Source of the DNA: a virus
IMG/VR virus record: IMGVR_UViG_3300047547_000110
Span: 1 to 57,699 of that record
Direction: 5' to 3' (one strand)
DNA length: 57,699 nucleotides
A model generated the notes under the pieces. It was not told where the DNA came from and did no database searches. It saw nothing but the letters and a program-made list of their open reading frames with translations. Both the position numbers and the translations under genes were made by a program. Positions 7,701 to 16,423 of this stretch are shown here, piece after piece (positions within the stretch are counted from its first letter, which is position 1; each line of letters begins with the position of its first letter).

Positions 7701-8445
7701 CCCGCTCCACGACCGCCTCGTCGAGAAGCATCAGTGACGGGATGTCATACCCGCCACGGGCAAGCTTGATGACAAACTGGCCCGTGGTCCGGTCAGTGTA
7801 CAGAGACCCGTCGATGTGCCGCAGCACGATCGCCAGGAAGTCAGAAAGCTGCTGCTGCTTATCCCAAAGGATGGACATGCCCATGCCTTCTGCGTGCAGA
7901 ATATCCGCTGCAGCCGTGAAGGAGGTGTTGTCCACGTCGGCTTCAGGGTAGCCCATGCCCCAGTCGGGATCGGTGAGCACTTCGCGCAAGATGTGCGCCG
8001 GGTTCATGTCACCACCGACGTCAGCCTTTGCCGCATACCATTGAGCGATGCCGTCCTGGCGGAGCTGGATGCGCGTGGCACGAATAGCCCAGCGCTTCAA
8101 GTAGGGGTTGTTGCCCAAGTAGCACTGGCGGAATACCAGGCCGAGCACGCGGCGGAAAGCGGGGATGGCTGCGCCAAGCTGGCTCTGCAGGTAGGCGTTA
8201 CGCCCCTGCGACGGCAAGCCCATCTCAATGTCGATCGTGCCTGACACGCCGCCCTCGCGCTCATCACCGCCGAACAACATCGGGGCGTTGACCACCACGG
8301 CTCCGCCGGTGCTCGTGCCACTCCAGGCCGCTTTGCCGTCCACGCTGAACCGAGTCACCTTGTCGACTGGCCCATGGCACATGATGGCGTGCATGCCTAG
8401 ATAGTATTTGTACCCTACGGTCTGCGCCTTGCTACTTCCGCCCAT
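4738..8445 (-). CDS. Tail tip / host-recognition protein with discoidin-like C-terminus
   Basis: 1235 aa, the largest tail gene. I chose ATG 8445 with GAGGAGG rather than an upstream in-frame start. The N-terminal about 450 residues resemble the central tail-tip (gpJ-like) hub proteins of siphophages. The middle region (about 700-1050) has several Asp-box-like repeats (STDGLSWS, STDGLNFT, STDDGATWT) typical of BNR beta-propellers. The last about 130 residues fit an F5/8 type C (discoidin) carbohydrate-binding fold. Together these suggest glycan or lipopolysaccharide binding at the tail tip, but the receptor cannot be named from sequence. Confidence 0.88.
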   Translation of the reverse strand: MGGSSKAQTVGYKYYLGMHAIMCHGPVDKVTRFSVDGKAAWSGTSTGGAVVVNAPMLFGGDEREGGVSGTIDIEMGLPSQGRNAYLQSQLGAAIPAFRRVLGLVFRQCYLGNNPYLKRWAIRATRIQLRQDGIAQWYAAKADVGGDMNPAHILREVLTDPDWGMGYPEADVDNTSFTAAADILHAEGMGMSILWDKQQQLSDFLAIVLRHIDGSLYTDRTTGQFVIKLARGGYDIPSLMLLDEAVVERVTDFKRSTVAELTNQVSVVFWDKSTGKNNSVTVQDIALAASQGATVGTTSQYPGFTNGTIATRAAARDLKALSTPLASATLYVTRKAASLNIGDVFRFAWAEYGISQVVFRVTNIELGELTSNLIKLSVVEDVFALSSAIYSPPPPSEWTNPIGAPTPVPFRLLTEVPYYLIARTLGDSAAAALPQTASYMMIGGTNPGGSAYSAQIYVDEGAGYQQQAVANFCPTAVISAAYGQADTALAITGGLDLDLVAVGDVAAVGTGAINTRELVQVVSITDTLVTVKRGMLDTVPVPIASNTRLIFLGSGDNPSVVELPNEYALGESVSVRMLTTTGQGTLALGSGATDTLAVNATSGRQWRPYPPGKFTVNGNVYPAQISGYDGVSLAWAHRDRIQQTAQTLVDQNAANVGPEAGTTYVARVLNSSTSAVIKTLSGLTGTSASFTTLDLGSVANIRAEVYSVRAGVESLLRQYDEFVRVDETGQPIGPGFGSSVAMENYLYDGTRFLAASQAYAGPAASQYAVTRFYGSTDGGVTFEYMGTLDGGNMFSRQKPGMARGSNRYASFPKYYASVGSSAPWYNTQVADFARSYPPRPWTTSNITGALPLCIAWDASNSRFVRIMNDKTVQTSTDGLSWSNLGSMTLPSIGSGWTWYTGMWMELFKVGSYWYAFHSGKGSQFQADSVLLMRSTNLLSWSVCPGSGYYDYPAAVTGGWQFFRPYGVAARSATSFVITAMGRRNVGDGTMKELVLRSTDGLNFTLVSEVAMVSGASTGNDFQEVEAFGASGYVATGPGGLNVSTDDGATWTRTALANYPTALRANGTNVVGSRPTASGGANEPWYSSNGTTWTKSTIRNYNTGTRRYWRLRTAASIGTDVTYAELAFFNGATKHTGYTKSQGAGSGLANVDDNDPATFWTGTAAQIANGTAWVAYDMGSAVDVTAVELRNPTGDATKMPTDVEIEASTDGTTWVPVWFETGLTWGANENKRMEKTS

Positions 8446-8644
8446 TGCGAGCCTCCTCAATTGCTGCGAGAGCCATGCCGTCACCGGTGGCTATCAAGTC
8501 ATCCTCCCCGACACCTTCTTGAAGGAAGGCACCGTAGTCCAGGCCATGCCTGGCGAAGAAGGCGCGAACGCCGCCGGAGCAGTAACCCAGGCGGCGAAGG
8601 TGCTCCATGCGCACCACTGTTTTGTTGTCGGCTTCGTCTGTCAC
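8432..8644 (-). CDS. Small tail-region protein
   Basis: 70 aa, GTG start overlapping the upstream stop (GTGA), ending 14 bases inside the next gene. The pattern MEHLRRLGYCSGGVRAFFARHGLDYGAF... occurs in small phage proteins encoded next to tail-tip genes. It is probably a tail-tip assembly factor; function not established. Very tight packing argues for co-translation with the tail-tip protein. Confidence 0.75.
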   Translation of the reverse strand: MTDEADNKTVVRMEHLRRLGYCSGGVRAFFARHGLDYGAFLQEGVGEDDLIATGDGMALAAIEEARNGRK

Positions 8645-8871
8645 TTCTTGCCGCCCTTCTTCTTGATGGGTACAGCTCGGAAGTGCCCATACCAGACGAT
8701 GTTGGGACCTTCTAGGTCCCTCTCACCGAATAGCACAGGAATCTCGCGGCCGACCTCAGCCGTTGGAGCTGTCACATCACCGAGACCCGCCGGCTTGGCG
8801 TTCTCCGGCTTGGGCATCATCGAGTAGGAGACGACCAGTGCGACGATGAAGACTACGATATACCACCACAT
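8641..8871 (-). CDS. Small tail-tip-associated protein with membrane-like N-terminus
   Basis: 76 aa with GGAGG five bases before the ATG. A hydrophobic N-terminus (WWYIVVFIVALVVSYSMM) precedes the motif VGREIPVLFGERDLEGPNIV, which also occurs near the start of larger tail proteins in other phages. It sits in the usual slot between gpL-like and gpJ-like tail-tip genes. It could be a structural peptide or a membrane-contact element for DNA entry. Confidence 0.7.
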   Translation of the reverse strand: MWWYIVVFIVALVVSYSMMPKPENAKPAGLGDVTAPTAEVGREIPVLFGERDLEGPNIVWYGHFRAVPIKKKGGKK

Positions 8872-8880
8872 AGGGGCCTC

Positions 8881-9693
8881 CTAAACGATCGAACTTCCGT
8901 CGAACGGGTTGCGACTTGGAATCCAGGGAAAGCCCCCGAAGTTGTCGAGATTGTTGAATTTGGTGTCGCACGTCGTGCGCAGGTGGTCACAGCCCGGGTA
9001 GAGCTTCACCACCTGGCCCGTCGTGAGGCTAGCTAGCGGCCTGGACAGAGTAACCACGCCGGCAGAGTGCGCGACAATGAAACGGGACGAGTTATCAGGG
9101 GCGACAAGGATGCCGCCCGTTAACCAGCCATCAGCGTAGACGCCTGCGACACCTGCCACTTCCACGTTGAGGCCACCTGTCAAGGTCAGCACGAGGTTCT
9201 CGTGCTTGTAGAGCTCACGGTTGACTCCGCAGCCGCGTGCATAGAGAACATGGCGGCAGCCGTACTCGAACTTGGCACGAAGACCAGGACGACGAATGGA
9301 GGTATAGACCGGCTCACATTCCAGCTCGATCTGCGAATCCGTCGCCTTGGCGGAAAGCACACGACCTTTCCAATAGACGATGTACTGGTTGTCAGGATCG
9401 CCCCAATGCCCACGCAGGATGGTCACCGTGGTAATCTCTTCAGGAGCAAAGCCTAGGAACTGCGAGGCGAACTCATCATCCCGCGGGAAGGTGAGCTTCA
9501 TGCTGTTCTTGAAGATGTCGGTCGACTGCTTGACCCGATCGCGCTTGATAGGGCTCGGCTTGTAGGTCTGCCCTAGACGCACGATCTGGTCGGCGCCGCT
9601 GATGTAGTTCCAACGCGAAAGACCCTGGATGAACTCATAGAGCTCAACCGGGGTCCCTTGCTGGACCGAATTTTCATACGTGGCGTAGGTCAC
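8881..9693 (-). CDS. Tail-tip protein, phage BR0599/DUF2163-like (gpL-like)
   Basis: 270 aa from GTG (GGAG 8 bases upstream). The N-terminal half is DUF2163-like. The C-terminal half has the conserved Cys set: FEYGCRHVLYARGC near residues 143-156, and CDHLRTTC then FNNLDNFGGFP. In lambda gpL the equivalent cysteines bind an iron-sulfur cluster, so a metal centre is likely. It forms part of the distal tail between tail-tip proteins. Confidence 0.88.
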   Translation of the reverse strand: MTYATYENSVQQGTPVELYEFIQGLSRWNYISGADQIVRLGQTYKPSPIKRDRVKQSTDIFKNSMKLTFPRDDEFASQFLGFAPEEITTVTILRGHWGDPDNQYIVYWKGRVLSAKATDSQIELECEPVYTSIRRPGLRAKFEYGCRHVLYARGCGVNRELYKHENLVLTLTGGLNVEVAGVAGVYADGWLTGGILVAPDNSSRFIVAHSAGVVTLSRPLASLTTGQVVKLYPGCDHLRTTCDTKFNNLDNFGGFPWIPSRNPFDGSSIV

Positions 9694-9696
9694 TCA

Positions 9697-11382
9697 CTAG
9701 TCTCCTTCGGGGACCTCGACCACGGCCACGGTGCAGCTCGCGCGCCCCGCATAGTCGTGATTGATGTCGGCATTGTCGGTGTCCAGCCGGACGTGCTTCA
9801 TGAAGCAAACCAGGTCGATGTCTGCGACATTGAAGGCAACACCGAAGCTTGCTGACATGGCTAGGACTTCGTTGCCGCTTGGATCAGTTGCCGCCGACAA
9901 GACGCGATTGAACAAGAGAGTGCCATTGTTCAGCTGGACCATGATGTCAGTGGTACCATAATACAGCGGATAGCCGATCGGCCGAACCGTTATGCTGGTG
10001 GCCGAGCTTGACACGTTTTCCAACAAGATGAGGTCACGGTTCCAGCCGGGTAGCCAGAACGTACGCTGCTTGCCACGGCGAGCGTGGAGCCACTTGCGCA
10101 TCCGCCAAACATCGGCGCGGTTCTGTGGGTCCATGCTGAGCACCTCAGTCCGATCGGGGTACGCACGTTCCTGGTCAATGGTCACCGGGCCAGACCCGTT
10201 GTCAAAGACGTCGACAGCCCGGACGATCTTCTCAGACATATCTGAGAGGACCACGGAGCGGTCAGTCATCACATCCTTGGTGCGATAGGTCGGATAACCG
10301 ATGGAGGCTCCGAGGTCCACATTGTTGTTCACCAGGAAAGCCAGGCGCGCCCGAGTCACGGTATGCGCCATGCGGCTGAACTCGCTGCCTTGGAGTGTCC
10401 TGGCGAACCTGAGAGGCATCACGTAGGCGTTCGAGTATGATTGGTCAAGCGGCAACTTCAGGGTGATGCTGCCGGCCGTCAGAGTCGTCGTCTCTGCCGC
10501 CACAAACTTGGTATCGCTCTCCCAGACCAGCACGATGTCATTCGCGCGGTAATCAGCATTGGTCGTGTCAAACACGATGGACGTGATGCCGGCAGACAGA
10601 TTGCCAAGGCGAGTGGCTTCAGCCCAGATGGGCGCGCCATACACACGATGTGCCCACTGCGTGCTGATGGCCTTGGCCCGTGAGTATTGCTGCTGGTCAA
10701 GCTGGAAGTCGTACTGCAAGGTCTGGCGAGCCGCAGCACGCAAGGCAAGACGCTGCTCAGCCGAGTAGGCCTGCATGACGTCAGTCATCCACTGAAGCTG
10801 CTCGCGGAACTTGGTCTGCGGAACGAAGGGCCACACAACTACGCGGCGGCCGGTAATGTGCAGAGTGGGAGTCTCACCAGGGAAGTGGAACTCATACTCG
10901 CCATCGATGACCGGTGCGCCATTCGTCGAGATGCTGAGCGTGTATATACGCGACTCCAGTGCCTTGAACGTGGTGGGAGCCGGAGCGGGCTCGGCCAGGT
11001 CGATGCCGTCAAGACCCACGTCGGTGATGCTGGAGAGGAGCTTGCCGACGAAGTAGGCGTTCCAGACTTCCACCTGACGCGTCTGACTGGATAGCAGGTT
11101 GCCCAGGTCGATGACGCCAGGACGCACATGAATCCGATAGTAGTAGTCATCCAAGAAGGAAGGCATGCGCCAGCCTGCTGAGCTGGATTTAGGCTCCAAG
11201 TCAATTGGCAGGTTGTCCGCTACAGTTGCCGCGCCCAAAGGCAAGTTCTCAAGTACAGGCTGGCGGAACGGATACGACTGATCTGTATGACCGCCAATCT
11301 CCGTGATATTAGGGGCCTCCTGCGGAGGCGGCTGACGGCGCTCGTCAAACGCCATCAATCCGTAGGTAGTCACCACTGCCAT
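9697..11382 (-). CDS. Large tail structural protein
   Basis: 561 aa. No catalytic motif seen. The C-terminal third includes VWRMRKWLHARRGKQRTFWLPGW, as in siphophage distal-tail proteins of the DUF2460/gpM-like position. It lies between two beta-rich structural proteins and the gpL-like gene, so it is probably a tail-tip or distal-tail ring component. Confidence 0.8.
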   Translation of the reverse strand: MAVVTTYGLMAFDERRQPPPQEAPNITEIGGHTDQSYPFRQPVLENLPLGAATVADNLPIDLEPKSSSAGWRMPSFLDDYYYRIHVRPGVIDLGNLLSSQTRQVEVWNAYFVGKLLSSITDVGLDGIDLAEPAPAPTTFKALESRIYTLSISTNGAPVIDGEYEFHFPGETPTLHITGRRVVVWPFVPQTKFREQLQWMTDVMQAYSAEQRLALRAAARQTLQYDFQLDQQQYSRAKAISTQWAHRVYGAPIWAEATRLGNLSAGITSIVFDTTNADYRANDIVLVWESDTKFVAAETTTLTAGSITLKLPLDQSYSNAYVMPLRFARTLQGSEFSRMAHTVTRARLAFLVNNNVDLGASIGYPTYRTKDVMTDRSVVLSDMSEKIVRAVDVFDNGSGPVTIDQERAYPDRTEVLSMDPQNRADVWRMRKWLHARRGKQRTFWLPGWNRDLILLENVSSSATSITVRPIGYPLYYGTTDIMVQLNNGTLLFNRVLSAATDPSGNEVLAMSASFGVAFNVADIDLVCFMKHVRLDTDNADINHDYAGRASCTVAVVEVPEGD

Positions 11383-11383
11383 G

Positions 11384-12385
11384 TCAGGTCACCTTCTTGT
11401 AAGCGATGCCGCGTTGATAGCTGCGCCCGTTTTTCTGGTACCAAGGGAAGACCTTCCAGGTGTCGGAACCGAGGGTGAACTCGTCACCAGGCAGGTAGTT
11501 CGTCATGTCCATGTAACGGATACCTGGTACGACGCCAACCGGGTGCAGATACTCATTCGCCCGATTCACCGAGACAACATTCGGGGTCAGGATACCGATG
11601 CCATTGAGCGGGTTCGGGGAGGCATCACGCAAAAGCTTGTCATGTACCCCACCGCCTTGGCAAGACTGCGGAGTCACCGACGCAACACCGGTGCGTTGTG
11701 AAGAGCACCAGTTATCAAATGAGTCAAAGGCCGCGCGTACAGCAGAACCAATCTGCGTAGTTGTGCCATTGTAATCAGCAGCCCGGAATGGCACCTCTTC
11801 CAACGCATAGGAGCCATTGTCAATTTCAGAGCCAAGCCACGAACTCGGGCTTGTTGAGTTGGTCACTGAGGCCGAGCTGCCAGTTGAGTAGAAGAAACGA
11901 CCGCCACCAGGAGTGGATGGGTTGAACAAGTCGAGAGACCCGAAGCCCATGCGCTGGAACGTGCCCGTGGTAACTTCCACTTCCAGATAAATGGTCTTGC
12001 TGTCTGGCGCGAACAGGTAGTAGGCAGGAAAAGGGCCGGTGCTTGTCACGAACGGCATGTGCACAGTCCATTGGTCGGAGCCTACCGTGCCACTCGTGCG
12101 GATCGGGTAGCCTGCCTGGCGGTCCCACGTGCTGCCGGACGCAAAGCCGTCCGAGCCGTTCATGCTGATCCCGTAGCGGCTTGTGTAGTTCGAGCCGTTG
12201 CTGAAGACTGTCTCGTTCTGGTAGGACCGCATGTTGTAGTACGCCGCGCCCTTCGACACGCAAAGCTCGCGACCGGAGCCGACGGTCACCCAGCGGTTCA
12301 CAGTCCAACCTTGCGCAATTGCAAAGAGACGCAGCTTGTCCAGTAGATCATTGGGGCCAGTAGATGCCCCGGTCTCGTATGCCAT
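11384..12385 (-). CDS. Tail/virion structural protein A
   Basis: 333 aa, Ser/Thr/Gly-rich and beta-rich, with SD GGAGAG. The start (NDLLDKLRLFAIAQGW) parallels that of the next gene (NLEDLFGKIVSFLTTNSAL), and both end in a short aromatic C-terminal motif. The two look like divergent paralogues built on one scaffold. Its place between tape measure and tail tip suggests a distal tail or side-fibre component. Confidence 0.75.
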   Translation of the reverse strand: MAYETGASTGPNDLLDKLRLFAIAQGWTVNRWVTVGSGRELCVSKGAAYYNMRSYQNETVFSNGSNYTSRYGISMNGSDGFASGSTWDRQAGYPIRTSGTVGSDQWTVHMPFVTSTGPFPAYYLFAPDSKTIYLEVEVTTGTFQRMGFGSLDLFNPSTPGGGRFFYSTGSSASVTNSTSPSSWLGSEIDNGSYALEEVPFRAADYNGTTTQIGSAVRAAFDSFDNWCSSQRTGVASVTPQSCQGGGVHDKLLRDASPNPLNGIGILTPNVVSVNRANEYLHPVGVVPGIRYMDMTNYLPGDEFTLGSDTWKVFPWYQKNGRSYQRGIAYKKVT

Positions 12386-12395
12386 GTGTCTCTCC

Positions 12396-13925
12396 TCAGT
12401 TCAAGGCCATCGCCCAGTACTCATGCGGTTCCGTCCGCGCGACGTTCTGGAAGATGATGTAGTTGGTACCGGCAAAAGTCGTTGTATTCTCAGACGCGTT
12501 GGAGAAGCCCGAGATAGCCATGCAGCCCTCAAGCTCACCCCACACGGCCGGCGTCGGGAGCCGCTGGTGAATGATAAGCGGCTGCAGCAGATAGCCACCG
12601 CCAAGCACTTCGCGGTAGTCGCGACGCGGAGCGGTAGAGCCAACGTTACGCACGGAAGTTGGCCACACTCCACGACGCAGGCCGGCCTGGGTGTACGGGT
12701 AGCTGAGCGGCTGCGTCATCTCGGTCAGCGCGTTTGCATCGGCGCTACTACCGTAGCGGTTGCCCACGTAGCCCCAGACGCCGTCCGGCGTGCGGAGGTA
12801 GAGCGAGCAGCTGATGGTCTCGGTCGTGCCGGTCGGCGAACTCTCGGCGGCCGGGATCGGGAACACGCTGTGTTTCTGGTTGTTGTAGGAGTAGCGCCAC
12901 GGGGTGGAGCGGTCGCCGTCGGTTGGCACTAGGGAGCCGCCTACGGCCAGCGGGTACGGGTACTGCGCCGGCGTTGCGTAGGGGAGTATGAACCCGAGGT
13001 ACCCGCCCTCGAAGGACGTCGAGACCTTCACGCCGAACACGAAGGACCGGCCGTTCGCACGGAACCAGTAGGGCATGGCGACATTCCAGCACGGAACCAT
13101 GGGCACGTTGAGCGGGCTGCCACTCTGGTAGTGCGGGATGGCGCCGGGCTGCTTGAACCAGCTGGTCTCGTTGGGGTCGTAGCCGGTGTAGCCGTTGAGG
13201 AAGAGGTTGTACCAGCCGTTTGCCGCGTCGTACTCCGAGCGGATGCCCGTGTAGATGGCGTCGGTCCCGGACGTGCCGGTGGCCTTGAGCAGGACCTCGC
13301 TGCCGAAGTGGTTCGCGACGTCGCCGCCCGCGTCCAGCAGCAGCAGGCACTTCCAGTAGACAGAGCCTGTAGTCGCACCGTCCTGCTTGCGGTCGATGAT
13401 AATACGCCAATACAAATGCGACCCCGGTGTGCCTGGCACAGCGAAGTCACGCGTCTGGTGCATGATGTAGGCTGGATTGCTGTTAACCGTCAGAGCTGTC
13501 GTCCAGGATGAGTTATCATCCGAATACTGTAGCCGGAAGTTCTGCAGCATGCCTGTGGTGCCAGTCCCGTCATTTGCAGCCTGCATGCGTACTGTCGCAA
13601 TAGCTTTGGCCGCCTTCAACGTGATGGTGATCTGGCTGGTGCCAGCTACGTAACTCGTGCAGGTTGTGGAGCCCGTGGTCGTGTTGTCTGGTATGTTGGA
13701 CCCAATCGACCGCGGCTCATAACGGAAGCTGTGCAGAATGCGCCGGTTCGCATAAGTTGCGCTCTCCACCAGGTTGGTGGAGATGCCAGCTACATTGTCA
13801 CGGAACTGGCGAAGGACTTGCCACTGCTGGCTGGCAGACACCAGCGCCGAGTTGGTCGTCAGGAAGCTCACGATCTTCCCGAACAAGTCCTCCAGGTTGG
13901 ACGCGGTGCCTACCTCATTTGCCAT
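12396..13925 (-). CDS. Tail/virion structural protein B with inserted carbohydrate-binding-like domain
   Basis: 509 aa. It shares the head and tail layout of protein A but carries an extra beta domain at about residues 75-185 (YSDDNSSWTTA, then SHLYWRIIIDRKQDG), which resembles the F5/8C-like domain at the end of the tail-tip protein. That suggests a second glycan-contact element. Receptor binding is inference. Confidence 0.75.
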   Translation of the reverse strand: MANEVGTASNLEDLFGKIVSFLTTNSALVSASQQWQVLRQFRDNVAGISTNLVESATYANRRILHSFRYEPRSIGSNIPDNTTTGSTTCTSYVAGTSQITITLKAAKAIATVRMQAANDGTGTTGMLQNFRLQYSDDNSSWTTALTVNSNPAYIMHQTRDFAVPGTPGSHLYWRIIIDRKQDGATTGSVYWKCLLLLDAGGDVANHFGSEVLLKATGTSGTDAIYTGIRSEYDAANGWYNLFLNGYTGYDPNETSWFKQPGAIPHYQSGSPLNVPMVPCWNVAMPYWFRANGRSFVFGVKVSTSFEGGYLGFILPYATPAQYPYPLAVGGSLVPTDGDRSTPWRYSYNNQKHSVFPIPAAESSPTGTTETISCSLYLRTPDGVWGYVGNRYGSSADANALTEMTQPLSYPYTQAGLRRGVWPTSVRNVGSTAPRRDYREVLGGGYLLQPLIIHQRLPTPAVWGELEGCMAISGFSNASENTTTFAGTNYIIFQNVARTEPHEYWAMALN

Positions 13926-13939
13926 CTCTATTCTCCTAA

Positions 13940-16423
13940 TCAGTATCCCAGCGATTGCTGGTTGCGTTGCACCACGTTCATGATGAGCTTCTCGCCCTCG
14001 TCCGTGCCAAGGTAGTCGCCCACCAGGCTCGGGTCGAGCACGTTGATGTTCCGGACATTCACCTGCGCCGGTGCTGCCGCAGGAGCTTGTCCGCCGTCCG
14101 GATAGGTACGGCTGGACAGCTCACGCCCGCGCACCGACGCCGGACCACTCACCAGCTCAGGACCATACTCACCCACGATGCCGATCTTGCCAGCAGGAAT
14201 CTGACCGCCTTGGTCGTAGGCGCCAGAGAACTGCGAGCCGTTAATCTGGGAGACAATCGACGCGCCAGTAGCCGCCACGCGGGCCATCTCTGCCAAGTTA
14301 GCCGGGAAGCCCAACTCCTGGGCTTTGGCGAGACCGGTCGAGATGGACATGGCAGCCTGAGCTACGCTGAATGCCTTGCTCACAGCGAATAGTACCCTGT
14401 AAGCCTTCGATTGCTCGCCAGCATACCCTTTTGCCAGTCCAGCCAGGCCGTCGAACAGAGTCGCGGCACCTTGGAGCTGGGTCTGAATGCGCTGCGTTTC
14501 CATCGCGGCTTGTTCATCGGTGAACTGCTGCTGCAGGCGGCGCAGGAGGTCCTGACGCTCGGTCTCCGTGACGGCTTCACTCTCGAGGATGAGAGCCTTC
14601 TTCCGTTCGTAGGACTGACGCAGAGACTCCTCTTCGGTCAGCAGGGAGTTGTACAGACTGTCCCTCTCTGCTTGCCGTTGTTTCTCGATGTCGGCCAGCG
14701 CCTTGGTCCGATCCTCTGCCGTGCGGGCCTCCAAGTCGGTGCGCAGCTGAGAACCTTCCTCCGTGTTGCGGCGAATAATCTCCATCCGCTTGTCGTAGGA
14801 TTCCTGGATGACCTCTTCCTGCGTACGCAGCGAGGAGCGCAAGCCTTCCAGCTCGGCGCCACGCTCGTCTTCCAGCTTCTTCAGCTGCTCAGCCCGGTCA
14901 GCATCGAGGCGCTTCATCAGGTCGATACGGAGCTCACTGCCTGCTTTGGTGTTCGCCTCAATGATCGCCTTGCGCTTCTCGTAGGAGGCTGCGATGGACT
15001 CCTCTTCAGTGCGCAGAGACTCCTGCAGAGACTTGAACTCGTTCTCCTGTTGCTTGCGCTTCTGTTCAGCCGCTTTGGCGGCAGCCTTGTCAACGGAGTC
15101 GCTCGGCTTGGACGTGCCACCCACCTTGTACTGGGCGAGACGATCCACACCAGCGTTGGCCTTCTTCTTGGCCTCAGCAGCGGCATCGTATTCGGCACGC
15201 AGGCGGGAAGCTGCGGCAACCTGGTCATCACTTGCCTTAACGGAAGCATCACGCTCCTGCAGGGCTGCATCCAAGCTATCCAACCGCGCGGACTGGATGG
15301 CCTTCAAGCGATTCTCCAACCGCTGGCCGACGCCGGCAACCGTGTCATCGTTGAAGATGGCCGCAACGCCATCCTTGAAGGCGCCAGCGTAGGCCATCAC
15401 ACGGTCAAGGCCGGCTGCGACCTCCACCGTCATGATCTGGATGAAGGCACGAACGTTGGAAGGCAGGTTCTTGAAGGCACCAATCAGGAAGTCTACGGCT
15501 CCCTTGCCTTCGTCTTCCCACTCGCCGAAGCTGTCCTTGAGGAACTTGGTGACAATCTCGACGGTGCGCTCAATGTCATTACCCCAGGTGTCAAACTGCA
15601 CCGTGATGGACTTCAGGTAAGCCTCTAGCTCACCCGATGCGAGCATGTCGTTCAGCTCCTGTAGTGCATCCGTCGCGAGCCGTACGGCTGCCTCGATTGC
15701 ATCGCCCACGCCGCTCTGAGACACGTTGCGGAAGAGAGCATCCCAGGTGTCGCCCAGGTTGGCGATGGCGCCGTCCAGGGTATCCATCCGGCGCTCCATA
15801 GCACCGGCAAACTGGTTTTCACCCAGAGCTGTCAGGTACTGTTCAATCTCAGAGGCGTTGTTCCCGATGGTCGTCTTGACCCCCTGGAACGTGAAGGTGA
15901 CCTTGTCCCCCTCCTGCTTGGCCTTGATACCGAATTCTTTCAACCGCTCGAACTCACCAGTGGCAGCATCGGCCACCGCTTCGATCATTTGGTTGAGGTC
16001 TTTGCCCATCGCACTGGCAGTGTTGCCGTACGACATGAGGGCGCGCTCACTTGGCGTGAGGCCCAGGTTGACCAGCTTGGTGAATCCCTCGACCGCCTGG
16101 TTGAGGTCATACGGTGTCTTCTGAGCGAAGTCCGATAACGCCTCAAACGCTTGCGCGGCCTTCTCGCTAGAACCGGTCGCTGTGACCAGACCAGCGTTCA
16201 GGACGTCAAACTCGCGTTGGACACTCACCAGCTTGGAAAGAGCTGCGCCCGCTGACACGACAGCAGTCAGCGGGCCAAGCAGCTTGGAGAAGGCTCCGGT
16301 CAAGCCGGATGTGGCGCGCTCGGCTGAGCCGCCGGAGGACGAAAGCCCCTTCAGGCGCCGGTCAGCTTCCGACACCTGCAGGGACTCTACGCGAATTGCT
16401 AGGCTAGCTACGTCGGTTGCCAT
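13940..16423 (-). CDS. Tape measure protein
   Basis: 827 aa. The N-terminus (FDVLNAGLVTATGSSEKAAQ ... LGLTPSERALMSYGNTASAMG) matches the conserved tape-measure domain. The middle (about 460-690) is a coiled coil built of three related units, each with an EE[SV]I/L..SY[ED][KR][RK] core: EEESIAASYEKRKAII, QEEVIQESYDKRMEII, EEESLRQSYERKKALI. The C-terminal region is Gly/Ala-rich. It sets tail length and guides tail assembly. Start ATG overlaps the chaperone stop by 20 bp. Confidence 0.95.
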   Translation of the reverse strand: MATDVASLAIRVESLQVSEADRRLKGLSSSGGSAERATSGLTGAFSKLLGPLTAVVSAGAALSKLVSVQREFDVLNAGLVTATGSSEKAAQAFEALSDFAQKTPYDLNQAVEGFTKLVNLGLTPSERALMSYGNTASAMGKDLNQMIEAVADAATGEFERLKEFGIKAKQEGDKVTFTFQGVKTTIGNNASEIEQYLTALGENQFAGAMERRMDTLDGAIANLGDTWDALFRNVSQSGVGDAIEAAVRLATDALQELNDMLASGELEAYLKSITVQFDTWGNDIERTVEIVTKFLKDSFGEWEDEGKGAVDFLIGAFKNLPSNVRAFIQIMTVEVAAGLDRVMAYAGAFKDGVAAIFNDDTVAGVGQRLENRLKAIQSARLDSLDAALQERDASVKASDDQVAAASRLRAEYDAAAEAKKKANAGVDRLAQYKVGGTSKPSDSVDKAAAKAAEQKRKQQENEFKSLQESLRTEEESIAASYEKRKAIIEANTKAGSELRIDLMKRLDADRAEQLKKLEDERGAELEGLRSSLRTQEEVIQESYDKRMEIIRRNTEEGSQLRTDLEARTAEDRTKALADIEKQRQAERDSLYNSLLTEEESLRQSYERKKALILESEAVTETERQDLLRRLQQQFTDEQAAMETQRIQTQLQGAATLFDGLAGLAKGYAGEQSKAYRVLFAVSKAFSVAQAAMSISTGLAKAQELGFPANLAEMARVAATGASIVSQINGSQFSGAYDQGGQIPAGKIGIVGEYGPELVSGPASVRGRELSSRTYPDGGQAPAAAPAQVNVRNINVLDPSLVGDYLGTDEGEKLIMNVVQRNQQSLGY

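Noticed and set aside
14411-15628. A 405-codon plus-strand open frame
   Set aside because: Antisense to the repetitive tape measure coiled coil; Leu-rich translation is a composition artefact.
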